From: Papaver somniferum
Taxonomy: Eukaryota; Streptophyta; Magnoliopsida; Ranunculales; Papaveraceae
Length of the DNA: 64,000 bases
Reading direction: 5' to 3'
Assembly (NCBI RefSeq): GCF_003573695.1
Contig: NC_039359.1
Coordinates: 116,381,849-116,445,848 of the forward strand
The stretch's first letter is position 1. Every line of letters starts with the position of its first letter. Below the pieces are notes generated by a model. That model ran no database searches. It was not told the origin of the DNA and saw only the letters and a program-made list of their open reading frames with translations. The position numbers and the translations under genes were made by a program. This document shows positions 34,239 to 44,681 of the stretch, piece after piece.

Positions 34239-36121
34239 TGATGAGTCCTAAAAAGTGCATATTTCTATATATTTTTCTTGGCATTTAACTCATCTTTTGT
34301 GCATTAGTTCTACATTTTATCCCATATTCTGTATTTTCATTGTTTTCAAGAATAAATATTTTTCTTACTTAATTTTGCATTTTTAGGTAATAAATAAAGT
34401 CTGGATAACTTGCGGAGCGGAAAAGAGCTGAAGAGTGGTGAAAAGCCGGGAGGAATTACACAAGGAAGCCGCGAAGAATGTTGTGCACAAGACCAAAAGG
34501 CTAGAAGTGGGCTTGAAGAGGAAGAAATTGTTCTTAAAGAAGAAATGGGCTCAGAATTATCCCAAGCCCAACTTATCTCCCAAACCAAAACCCAAATCCA
34601 TAACCCACTTCTCATGTAGCCGTCAGATTGGATCCATATCATCATCCAACGGTCGCCTCCTCTTCGTGCATCAAAGTCTGAATTTCCTGACCAACACTAC
34701 AACACCTAACTCCATCTCACGCCGTTAGTTTCGTTGTATCTCTTCATCCGACGGTCGCTGAAGGCTATGTTCCATCTTATCGTTGGATGCATTTCAGATG
34801 TATCGATCAAACGCCCATCACTCGCCTAACATCGAAATCTGATGAGCCCGCCTCACACCCGAGCAACCTAACCCTATACCCATCGCCAAACACTCCCCTC
34901 CTTCTTTCCATCGACTTCTTTCTCCCTCACCCTCTGCAACCACCATACTCTGCAACCACCATCACCACCACCTTCTCCCCTGTCATCTCCACCAAACGCC
35001 GCCAACAACTCTCTCCACCAAACCGTATCTACCCACATCACCCCCATACCCTACATACATCTCTAGCCACCTATTTTACCCATTTCCCCTCTAATTTTCC
35101 CCTGAAACCCTAGGTGGGAAATTAGTAAAATAGGTGAGGCTATAAGACTGAATTGGAGCAGGAGAAGGACTGAGAGAAGGCAAAGAAGGATGGGTCGACG
35201 TCAATTTGAAGATTAGGTGAGTTAAGTTCACTGTTTGAATTTGGGTATTTTTCTATAAACCCTAATTGTATAATTTAGGGATTTGGGTATAAATAGACTG
35301 TGGTGTTGTTGTAAAAGTTATGCCTGGATTAGCCAGTGTGTCCAGAACCAAGTTCTGTTAATGATCATTTTTGTGCTGTTCATGTTGTGTTCATGTTTAG
35401 TGTAATATCCTGTTGTGTTCTGTGTGTGATGTTTGTTCCTGTGATGTTTTGTATCCATCTGTTCTATCATGTCCCTGCCTATCATGCTCTAAGTCAATTG
35501 CTAAGATTAGATGAAATCATATAAACCATAAGGAAGTTTCCTAATCAAAACATGTCAAACATCCTGCTCTCACAGTGCATATCATGTATGCATTGTAGTT
35601 AGAATTCCCTTATGTTATCATGTACAGCTCATGCTTAAAATGCTATTATAAACCCTCTGACTAGTTGTACTCTAAAAACAGACAATTAGTACTTAGGTAA
35701 TTACCTTAGCTGTGATTAGAATGTTCCTTAGGCTAATAGTGGATTCAAAATCCTAGTGATCATCCTCTTGTTCTCACTGTTTTCTTATTCACTTCACTTA
35801 TTTTCTTTCTTTCATTTACTGTTTTCTTCACATCTCTGCCCTTGGCTTAGGCCTTGGTTTATTTCACTGTCAATTTGTTTACTTTAGTTGTTCTTTGCTT
35901 GGTTTGTTTTACTGTCACCTTTTTCATTTCATTGTTCTATTTTATTCTTCACCATTTGCTTCACTTGTCACTTCCACTTAGTTACTTGTTTAGATAACTT
36001 TAGCTTAGGAAGATTTCAACACACACCCTAGTCCCTGTGGAATGACCCGTATTTGCACATTAGCTTCAATCGACACCGTGCACTTGCGGTATTAGTTTGT
36101 AGGTCTTTTAGAAACCTACCA
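34239..36121 (+). mobile_element. Solo LTR of a gypsy-type element, perfect 5-bp TSD
   Basis: It starts TGATGAGTCCTAAAAAGTGC and ends AAACCTACCA, with GAGGC on both sides (34234-34238 and 36122-36126). A plus-strand TATAAATAG at 35288-35296 and the 3' motif CCCTGTGGAATGACCC near 36031-36046 indicate plus orientation. No internal domain remains, so it arose by LTR-LTR recombination. It cuts the SIRE polyprotein between integrase and RT. The proline-rich open frame at 34787-35113 is not credible as a gene. Confidence 0.9.
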
Positions 36122-36126
36122 GAGGC

Positions 36127-37400
36127 AATTCAGCAAGAGGATTATCATGATTAAAATCACTAATATCATCGATGATGACATTAGCAGACTCCATCATCAC
36201 CTGAGTTCTGAGATTAAACACTCGAAAACCACGACTATCAGAAGCATAGCCAAGAAAGATACCTTCATCACTTTTGGTATCGAATTTCCCTCTATGTTCT
36301 CGATCTTTTAGAATGTAGCATTTACTTCCGAACACTCTAAGATAGTGCAGGTTGGGTTTTCTTCCATACCACAACTCATAAGGAGTGTTTAGGGTTTTAG
36401 ACCGTAAGTAAACACGGTTGATCAAATAACATGCCATAAAAACAATTTCTCCCCAAAACCTTAGAGGTAAGTTTTTGTTGTGGAGCATTACCCTGGCCAT
36501 TTCCTGAATGTTCCTATTTTTTCTTTCTGCAACTACATTAGCTTGAGGAGTAATGGGTGGTGAATATTGTTGAATGATCCCCAGTTCGTCAAAAAATTCA
36601 AACACCTTGGTGTCCTTGAATTCAGTTCCACGGTCGCTCCTAATTTTCTTTAGTTTGCGACCTTGTTCGTTCTGGATTCTTTTAACAATAATCTTAAATT
36701 CATCAAGGGTTTCATTTTTATGAGACAGAAATGCAACTCAAGTGAATCTGGTGTAATCATCTACCATAACTAAAGCATACTTCTTACTAGCAATCGTGGG
36801 TTGTTGAATTGGTCCGAAGAGATCCATATGAATTAAATCAAGTGGAGCTTTAGTGAGAATATCTCGAGATGATTTATGGTGAACTTTAGTTTGTTTACCC
36901 TTTTGATAGGCACCACATACACCTTCAATCTTTGCATTGGTTTTGGGAACGTCTCTAACAAGTTCTTTGTTAATGATCTTAGTTAGAATACGATAGTTGA
37001 TGTGACCAAAACGCTCATGCCAAAGATGTGTCGATTCCACCTTAGTCAAATTGCAACAATTGCTAAACTAAGTATCAAGAACATAACAGTTGTTTTTACC
37101 ACGAGTTCCTTGAAAAATTACTTTCCCAGTTTTGTCTACAATGTCACATCCGTTTTCATTGAAGACAACTCGATGGCCTTTGTCACAAATTTGAATAATA
37201 GAAAGAAGATTCGCAGTCATACCTTTTACGTATACTACATCATGAATTTCAGGTACGCCAGGCAGTTTGATCGTCCCTTTCTTCCTAATGTAGAAACAAC
37301 TCCCATTATCTGTTACATCATGAATTTCAGGTCACATGTCATATATCTGCTACATCTACTGTCAAGAAACCATTGAAAGGGTGATGTTGATTTTAAAGCA
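36127..37400 (-). pseudogene. SIRE protease/integrase region, degenerate
   Basis: Reading leftward, 37385-37360 keeps the protease core as WFLDSRCSR (the Gly of DSG changed). The GAG-pre-integrase region at 37049-36900 reads HLWHERFGHIN and VCGAYQKGKQ (HHCC-type). The integrase core has HMDLFGPIQQP and VMVDDYTRFT, then a TGA in place of a Trp codon near 36740. After a frame gap come the second Asp region and AERKNRNIQEM (Glu) at 36530-36500, and FWGEIVFMACYLINR. It ends at the solo LTR. A 15-bp word, CATCATGAATTTCAG, occurs twice (about 37240 and 37318), a small internal duplication. Confidence 0.82.
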
Positions 37401-37513
37401 AAAGCTCCCATACTATTAATACTTTCCTGTTTAGGGTTTCCTGATAGTTTTGTCCGTCCTTTTAGAGAAGCACTAAGTTGTTTAGTTTTCATTTGAAGAT
37501 TACTTGCAACTTT

Positions 37514-39314
37514 TTATAAGTGCATAATTCATATGATTTTAGTGTCCATTCCATACTTGTTTTATTATTCCTGCATGTATTCGTATTATTACTATTGTTT
37601 TCTCTTATTTGCCTTCAATAGGTGAATTATCCAAAAAGGAGCTACAAAGTTCTGAAAAGATCTATGATGAGAAGTATTCCAAGTATCCAAGCGCCCAAGT
37701 CCAAGAGAAGTGGAAGAAGTGCGACGAAAATGAGCAAAACACTCATAATCAAGACTCAGGCCAAAGACTGATCTTAACTCAATAAAATTAAGGATTTCTC
37801 ATCAACATCTTGAATATAATTGAAAGATAAAAAGAATGCAAAAATAACGAGGTCATTCCGAGTTCGGATGAAGAAGTTGTGGCCAAAACAGTTTTCATTG
37901 AATACTGAAGACAGTGAAGTCCGCGAACTGGGTTTGCGAACCGAGTTCGCAGACTTATTTCCGAAAATATCTGCTGAAATTTGAAGTTTGCGGACTGGGT
38001 ACGCGAACTTATCAAATGGGAAACGTGTATTCACACCTTGGAAGGCCTAAGGGCACGTTTGGAGTCGTTAGGTCATATTTTCGGGTCGGGTTCTTAAACC
38101 TAACTAAATACTTGGAATCCAAGCAAAACCTATAAAAAGGTATTAGGTTATGTAAAAGATATCGAATCTGATATCACAAGTTTTACATCAAAACCTAGGG
38201 TTTACCCCTTTAGGGGGAAACCATCATTATCATCTTTTTTGTAACATGAGTAGCTAAATCCTTTGTTGATTAAGGATGAATTCAATGTTCTAAGCGTGAA
38301 GCTTCATTAATAATACAAATCTATTGAGAGTTTTTATCATCATCGTTTGTCTTTAACATATCTAGGGTTTATGAGTGATTCTTATATTGATTTGGGAGGC
38401 CTACTAGATCAATATATTGATTGTTCTATTGCTAGTGGAAGTTATGAGATAAGTAATCGTCGATTAACTCTCTACACAAGTAGAAATCATAATATATATA
38501 TAAGAAAGAAATATATATATATATATATATAAATAAAATAAAGAAAAAATAATAATAGTATATATAAGGATCCTCTTCATTTATCGACACTAATAAATGA
38601 TAGGTTCGGAATCGCGGATAATCAAAGTCGATGAAAACAAAAACCATATCATCATTATATAGCAAGTCAAAGAGACTATTGATGAGCTTCTTGAAACTTT
38701 GATAGCAGTATGTGTGAAACGTTGTCCCTGTCTATTTCTAGTGGAAGTTATGAGATAAGTAATCGTCGATTAACTCTCTACACAAGTAGAAATCGCGAGA
38801 TCTTACAGAGGGATTCTGTGTAGCAATCGTGTGTGAAGATAACACCAGCAAGTAAACCAAGAGCTAAGAGTTTAACTACTGGGATCAACCTAATTAACAA
38901 AGCTTAAATCGTTCGATTGGATTACACCTTGAGTGAGCTACTACTTGGTGGTTCAGTTGAATAGAATCTGATATTGGAGAGCTTCCGTATCCGTGGTAAA
39001 ATGAATTTTGGGGATAACACTGAGCTAGTTGTTATTCCACGGTTGGTGATTAATGGTTCTTACAAACAATAGATAAGTATATTAATCCAGTTATCGCTTG
39101 GTAACGGCGAAGGATTCCTTAATCATCCCTTTTCTTTATTGTCTCTTTATTTATCTCACAACCAAACCCCTTTTGTTATTTACTTTATCTTCTTTATCAA
39201 ATAACCTATCAATTACACAGCTCTCTGTGGGAACGATCTCTTACTACCGCTATAATACTAGTTAATTAGTAGGAAATATATTTATTAATTTGTTGTGCTT
39301 ACGAAAACCCATCA
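37514..39314 (+). repeat. 5' LTR with a templated 244-bp filler
   Basis: Relative to the 3' LTR it has about 302 extra bases. They comprise 38489-38732, which match the element's internal region 41885-42101 (CGACACTAATAAATGATAGG, GAGACTATTGATGAG and similar), plus a 61-bp duplication of LTR sequence flanking the filler (38428-38488 and 38733-38793). The AT run 38506-38531 is microsatellite-like. Confidence 0.88.
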
Positions 39315-39421
39315 AATTTTGGCGCCGCTGCCGGGGAGCAGTCGCAAATTGATTTGTTATTTGTTTAGCTTGTTTTGCTCTTGTTTTTAGATTTTTATTT
39401 TTCTCCTTCTTGTGAGTCGTC

Positions 39422-40336
39422 ATGTTTCCTTACGGAAATAACATGTACGGTGCACGAGATCACTCATATGACAGTGGTAATCAATATGGTTTTCGATCTC
39501 ATTCATATGACAACTACCAACCAGCCTATGGGTATATTCAAAACCAATCTTTTGGTTATGGTCAATATCCCACGGAACCTAATGGACACTCACATACATA
39601 TCAAAAACCTTATGACGGGTATGTAAGTGAACAACCATGAGGATGGGAGGATAGTTATGCTTCTAATCATGATTCTTCTAGTCTAACAGATCTACTGCAG
39701 CGATGCATACATAGAATGGACCAGCAAATTCAAAGTATGGATGAACGCTACCAGAATATGGATATCTATGCTCATAATGATAGTTCTTTTAATCTGGAAA
39801 ATCTAATGCTCCAATTTATGAATAATATGGATGAGCATAGAAAAAAGACTGAAGATGCACTCGAAGGACTTCAAAGGTCTATAGATATCATGAAGAATCG
39901 CATTGCTCAACTCATCTTGACAATGAATGAAGAAGAAGTTTGGCCTCAAAACCAAAACAATTGTGAAATTCCTATGGACGACAAAGAATATTTTGAAGAT
40001 GAGCAACCTTTGGAGATTCCATGTAACAATGATGAAGTTATCCCAACTCCGGATCATAATAATGATCATTCGCCTATTCAAAAGGAGGAGCCTTGGTATG
40101 ACCGAACCATTGTTATGAACTGTGTGACATACTCAAATGCATATCAACGTTACAATGAACATCCATATTACAATGTTTTTAAGCCGGTTGATTTGCAAGA
40201 AGTAGACCCAATTATTCCCTCGACGGACACTCATACAGAATACCCCAAAATATACACTGAAGAAGAGTTCCTGAGAGCGAAATTTGATTCGGATGACGAG
40301 AGTGTTGAAGATATGGAGATTGACAATGAAATCTAA
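39422..40336 (+). pseudogene. gag-like ORF of the non-autonomous element, one nonsense codon
   Basis: The frame is continuous from MFPYGNNMYGARDHSYD to NEI and a TAA at 40334-40336, broken only by TGA at 39638-39640. The N-terminal 70 residues are Tyr/Gly/Asn-rich repeats (SHSYDNYQPAYGY). Around 39790-39910 there is a coiled stretch (LMLQFMNNMDEHRKKTEDAL...IAQLILTMNEEE) like the C-terminal gag of Athila/Tat elements. The rest is acidic. No zinc knuckle and no protease. Its likely role is RNA packaging, inferred only. Confidence 0.65.
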
Positions 40337-40380
40337 TTGATTGAAGTCGTGGAAGACCAATTGAGCTAGATAACAATAGT

Positions 40381-40716
40381 TTGATAGAGGACCACGATAT
40401 ACTTGAGGTATATAATTCACTGTTAATTACGAATGAGGTTCCGAAACAAGGTTTGTCTAATCCTTTGCTTAATTCTATATCTATTGATCCTTTTCCTCTA
40501 ATCGAAGTAGCTTCTCAAAGAGTTGTTAACTCAACTTTTAAGAAAATACCTCACTTAGGATTGGAGTCGTGTACTTCTAAAGTTTTAACGGATTATTTTG
40601 CTTCTAAGTATCCACCACTTGATGTGTTTGATTCGAGTATTGTGCAGGTTCATCAACCTGAGGAACCTATTGAAGTTCCCGAATTCTATGTTCTCTATCC
40701 TCTTCCGAGTGTATAA
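40381..40716 (+). CDS. Second ORF of the non-autonomous element, unknown function
   Basis: An ORF of 111 codons, MIEDHDILEVYNSLLITNEV to VPEFYVLYPLPSV, in a different frame from gag and separated from it by about 45 bp. No domain is recognised. It could be a decayed continuation of the same polyprotein. It is directly followed by CTAAGTGTGGGGG. It may have no function. Confidence 0.35.
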   Translation: MIEDHDILEVYNSLLITNEVPKQGLSNPLLNSISIDPFPLIEVASQRVVNSTFKKIPHLGLESCTSKVLTDYFASKYPPLDVFDSSIVQVHQPEEPIEVPEFYVLYPLPSV

Positions 40717-42746
40717 AGAACTAAGTGTGGGGGAAACTTCAATAAAGCGATAGCTTCAATATTTATGTTTTGTGCTAATGTTTTTGTGAAGATATTATTA
40801 TAATTGCAGATTGTTATTTGGAAGGATTGCCAAATTTTCAGATTGTTGGTGTACAGACGATAACAATAACGTCGGGCTAACGACGTTAAACCAAGCGCTG
40901 CGTGGGAGGCAACCCATCAGTTTTGTATCTCTATCCTTTTTTTTAGTTTTCTTAGTTTTGCATATCATATATTTCATTCCCATCTTAGATTTTACAAGTC
41001 CTATCTTTATAATGAAAGTTTTGACGAATTCTCGTCAGAAAATTTTGACTGCGCAATTGTTACGAAAATAGCTCTCAAAACTTCATACGGAGTCCGATTT
41101 GAATGGTTGACCCCAAATTTAAAAGAGGACAAACATACCTTTCTTTTACAAAAAGAAAATATGAATTTAAAGTCTGTCAACTTGGAGCGATAGGCCTGGA
41201 CATTTGAGTTTCGGAATTTTTCCAGAACTTTTTCAGATTGCATGTCAGTCAGTCCGGAGGCCATAAAAGTCAGCCTATTTATAGAAACATTGTGAGATTT
41301 TGACACGTTATAGAAAAGACGTAGGTGAACAACTTTAATTTAGGATGTTTTTTCCTAGTTCCCTACCCATTTGTAAAGTTTTTGAGGTTTTCAGGGCTGT
41401 TATGTCAGAAATCAGAATTTTCGGTTTTGAACATTTAGGACAACGTTGAGTTTAAGTGTGGGGGAGCATTTAGTGATATACTTTATGCATATACACATAA
41501 TAATAATACTCTTTGATTTCTTGCATTCTTGAGACTTCATCTTTTCGATTTAATTATGAGCTACTTAGGATGACACTCTAAACCTTTTAAAGTTGAAACA
41601 GTTCTTACGACTATAGATTGAGTTCCACTTTATCAATTCCACAATCCTTAAATATATACGTTCATAATTGGATGCGAAACTAAAATATGGTAGTCATTTG
41701 AAAGAGTCATCCTCGCAGTAAATCATTACTGAATCACTTTCTTTTTATTTTTACAGTTTTATGTTTCTCTAAGGTGATTTGGTGGGATCCTGATACTGCC
41801 ATGGATGTTGTAGCAAGGTAATCATTGGTTGAGTATTTGAAAGCCCCATAAGACAATTGTATTACACTCGTAAAGAGTGAGCCGAAAAAAAAATATATAA
41901 AGAAAAGAAAGAAACAATAATAATAATATATATAAGGCTCCTCTTCATTTATCGACACTAATAAATGATAGGTCCGGAATCGCGGATAATCATAGTCGAT
42001 GAAAACAAAAACCATATCATCATTATATATCAAGTCAAAGAGACTATTGATGAGGTTCTTGATACTTTGATAGCAGTATGTGTGAAACGTTGTCCCTGTC
42101 TCCGTCGCCTAAGCAAGCGTGGAGTGCAGGATCCAAGAAAACTATCACATACTTGCTGAAAAGGAACAAGCGCTTAGAGTATCTAATCATGTGGTCGAAT
42201 TAAATGGGTGCTTCTCTCAACTAGTGCGCTATAAATATATATCCTTCATTCATACAAGTATTATGGGTAACATCTTTCACTTAAGTCAACATTTGCATAC
42301 TTCAATTTTCTATATCCATTTTCTTATCTATCCATGTGATTTCAGTGCGAGTGTTTTGAAAAACGTTGCAACAAGTACAATGGCTATCTTAGTAAAGTTT
42401 TGCAATCAGGTTGAATGACATACTTAAGTAATTGCTTATGTGTGCGGATTGGAATGTATGTGGGATGTTTGTGGCTAAAGAACTTATGCAAGCTAATTAT
42501 TTGGCTTTTTACTTTGCGTCTATCCTTAGTGGTTCTTCCAAGGAGAGAAATTGGAGTAGGTTTTGTGGGTATACCTCTTATAAGCCCTCACGAGACTATA
42601 AATCGTCCACTAGGGACACCTAGGGGTTTAAAGGTCTGTTATTCATGCTAAGAGTAACCGTGTCCTCACGACCTGGAGTTGTTGTATTTATGATTAGTTT
42701 TATTTAGTTTGACCAAGGACTAGCAAAAGCTAAGTGTGTGGGAATT
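40717..42746 (+). other. Long noncoding tail of the non-autonomous element
   Basis: It holds the conserved-looking motif GCGCTGCGTGGGAGGCAACC (40897-40916), two internal copies of TAAGTGTGGGGG (40722-40733 and 41453-41464), and the true polypurine tract CTAAGTGTGTGGGAATT (42730-42746) at the 3' LTR. The block 41885-42101 is the donor of the filler in the 5' LTR. Short open frames here have no family features. Confidence 0.6.
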
Positions 42747-44245
42747 TGATAAGTGCATAATTCATATGATTTTAGTGTCCATTCCATACTTGTTTTAGCT
42801 ATTATTCTTGCATGTATTCGTACTATTACTATTGTTTTCTCTTATTTGCCTCCAATAGGTGAATCATACAAAAAGGATCTACAAAATTTTGAAAAGATCT
42901 ATGAAGATAAGTATTCCAAGTATCCAAGCGCCCAAGTCCAAGAGAAGTGGAAGAAGTGCGACGAAAAGGAGCAAAACGCTCATAATCAAGACTCAGGCTA
43001 AAGACCAATCTTAACTCATTCAAATTAAGGATTTCTCATCATCATCTTGAATATAATTGAAAGATAAAAAGAATTCAAAAAGAATGAGGTCATTCCGAGT
43101 TCGGATGAAGAAGTTGTGGCCAAAACAGTTTTCATTGAATACCGAAGACAGTGAAGTCCGCGAACTGGGTTTGCGAACCGAGTTCGCAGACTTATTTCTG
43201 AAAATATATGCTGGAATTTGAAGTTTCCGGACTGGGTACGCGAACTTATCAAATGGGAAGCGTTTATTCACACCTTGGAAGGCCTAATGGCACGTTTGGA
43301 GTCGTTAGGTCATATTTTCGGGTCGGGTTCTTAAACCTAACTAAATACTTGGAATCCAAGCAAAACCTATAAAAAGGTATTAGGTTATGTAAAAGATATC
43401 GAATCTGATATCACAAGTTTTACATCAAAACCTAGGGTTTACCCCTTTAGGGGGAAACCACCATTATCATCTTCTTTGTAATATGAGTAGCTAAATCCTT
43501 TGTTGATTAAGGATGAATTCAAGGTTCTAAGCGTGAAGATTCATTAAAAATACAAATATATTGAGAGTTTTTATCATCATCGTTTTTCTTTACCATATCT
43601 AGGGTTTATGAGTGATTCTTATATTGATTTGGGAGGCCTACTAGATCAATATATTGATTGTTCTATTGCTAGTGGAAGTTATGAGATAAGTAATCGTCGA
43701 TTAACTCTCTACACAAGTAGAAATCACGAGACCTTACAGAGGGATTCTGTGTATCAATCGTGTGTGAAGATAACACCAGCAAGTAAACCTTGAGCTAAGA
43801 GTTTAACTACTGGGATCAACCTAATTCACAAAGATTAAAGTGTTCGATTGAATTACACCTTGAGTGAGCTACTACTTGGTGGTTCAGTTGAATAGAATCT
43901 GATATTGGAGAGCTTCCGTATCCGTGGTAAAAGGAGTTTTGGGGATAACACTGATCTAGCTGTTATTCCACGGTTGGTGATGAATGGTTCTTACAAACAA
44001 TAGATAAGTATATTAATCCAGTTATCACTTGGTAACGGCGAAGGATTCCTTAATCATCCCTTTTCTTTATTGTCTCTTTATTTATCTCACAACCAAACCC
44101 CCTTTGTTATTTACTTTATCTTGCTGATCAAATAACCTAGCAATTACACAGCTCTCTGTGGGAACGATCTCTTACTATCGCTATAATACTAGTTAATTAG
44201 TGGGAAATATATTTATTAATTTTTTGTGCCTACGACAACCCATCA
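42747..44245 (+). repeat. 3' LTR of the non-autonomous element
   Basis: 1499 bp from TGATAAGTGCATAATTC to ACAACCCATCA. It lacks the filler present in the 5' LTR. TATA box at 43369-43378. Scattered differences from the 5' LTR show the insertion is not very recent. Confidence 0.88.
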
Positions 44246-44250
44246 ACTTT

Positions 44251-44681
44251 CAGTCTCTTTTGGAAGGACATACAAGTATGTTGAAAGTGACTAGAGGAAT
44301 CACAAAACAAACATGGGCCAACATTTTTGGAATCGTCAGAAAAGTTCCGAGTCATATCAGTTTTGACAACCTGTGAATGTTGTTTATTACTTGACTTATG
44401 ATTGTTCTTCAGAGAGAAGAAACTGAAGTTATTCAAATCCATTAAAGGGATTTTAACAGATTTCAAATCCTTAAGCATTGCAATTTATGCTATGAGATCA
44501 GAATTGATCCGGATTTGTTCATCCTACTTTTCTGGAGAATAACCAGTTTATTAGACCTTTTTCTACGATTGGTTTTTTATCCTGGTGAAGCGTTTCTAGA
44601 GACCTTTCTGTCCATAGAGTCAGATCGCTACAAACACAGACTTGTGAGGTCTTGAACGTGTTTGCCTGCTCTGATACCAAT
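44251..44681 (-). pseudogene. SIRE gag remnant with CCHC knuckle and primer site
   Basis: The 44478-44251 frame encodes CLFCDSSSHFQHTC, a CX2CX4HX4C zinc knuckle, followed by SFQKRLKV. Only about 400 bp separate it from the 5' LTR, so most of the gag N-terminus is deleted. The primer site lies at about 44669-44680 (plus strand GCTCTGATACCA). Confidence 0.75.

Larger units (their letters stand above)
37514..44245 (+). mobile_element. Non-autonomous gag-only LTR retrotransposon (gypsy-type), nested in SIRE
   Basis: The LTRs are 37514-39314 (1801 bp) and 42747-44245 (1499 bp). Perfect 5-bp duplication ACTTT lies at 37509-37513 and 44246-44250. The 5' LTR starts TT instead of TG. The primer site at about 39320-39337 (GGCGCCGCTGCCGGGGAGC) is tRNA-Asp-like. 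The 3.4-kb interior has a gag-like ORF, a second ORF of unknown function and a long noncoding tail, but no protease, RT or integrase. It therefore depends on a relative in trans. TATA boxes at 38131 and 43369 (TATAAAAAGG) support plus orientation. Confidence 0.9.

Noticed and set aside
34787..35113. 108-codon Pro/Ser/Thr-rich open frame
   Set aside because: It lies inside the U3 part of a well-bounded solo LTR, with no family features.
37774..38034. Open frames repeated at 43020-43271
   Set aside because: They are in the two LTRs of the non-autonomous element; the repeat is the LTR itself.
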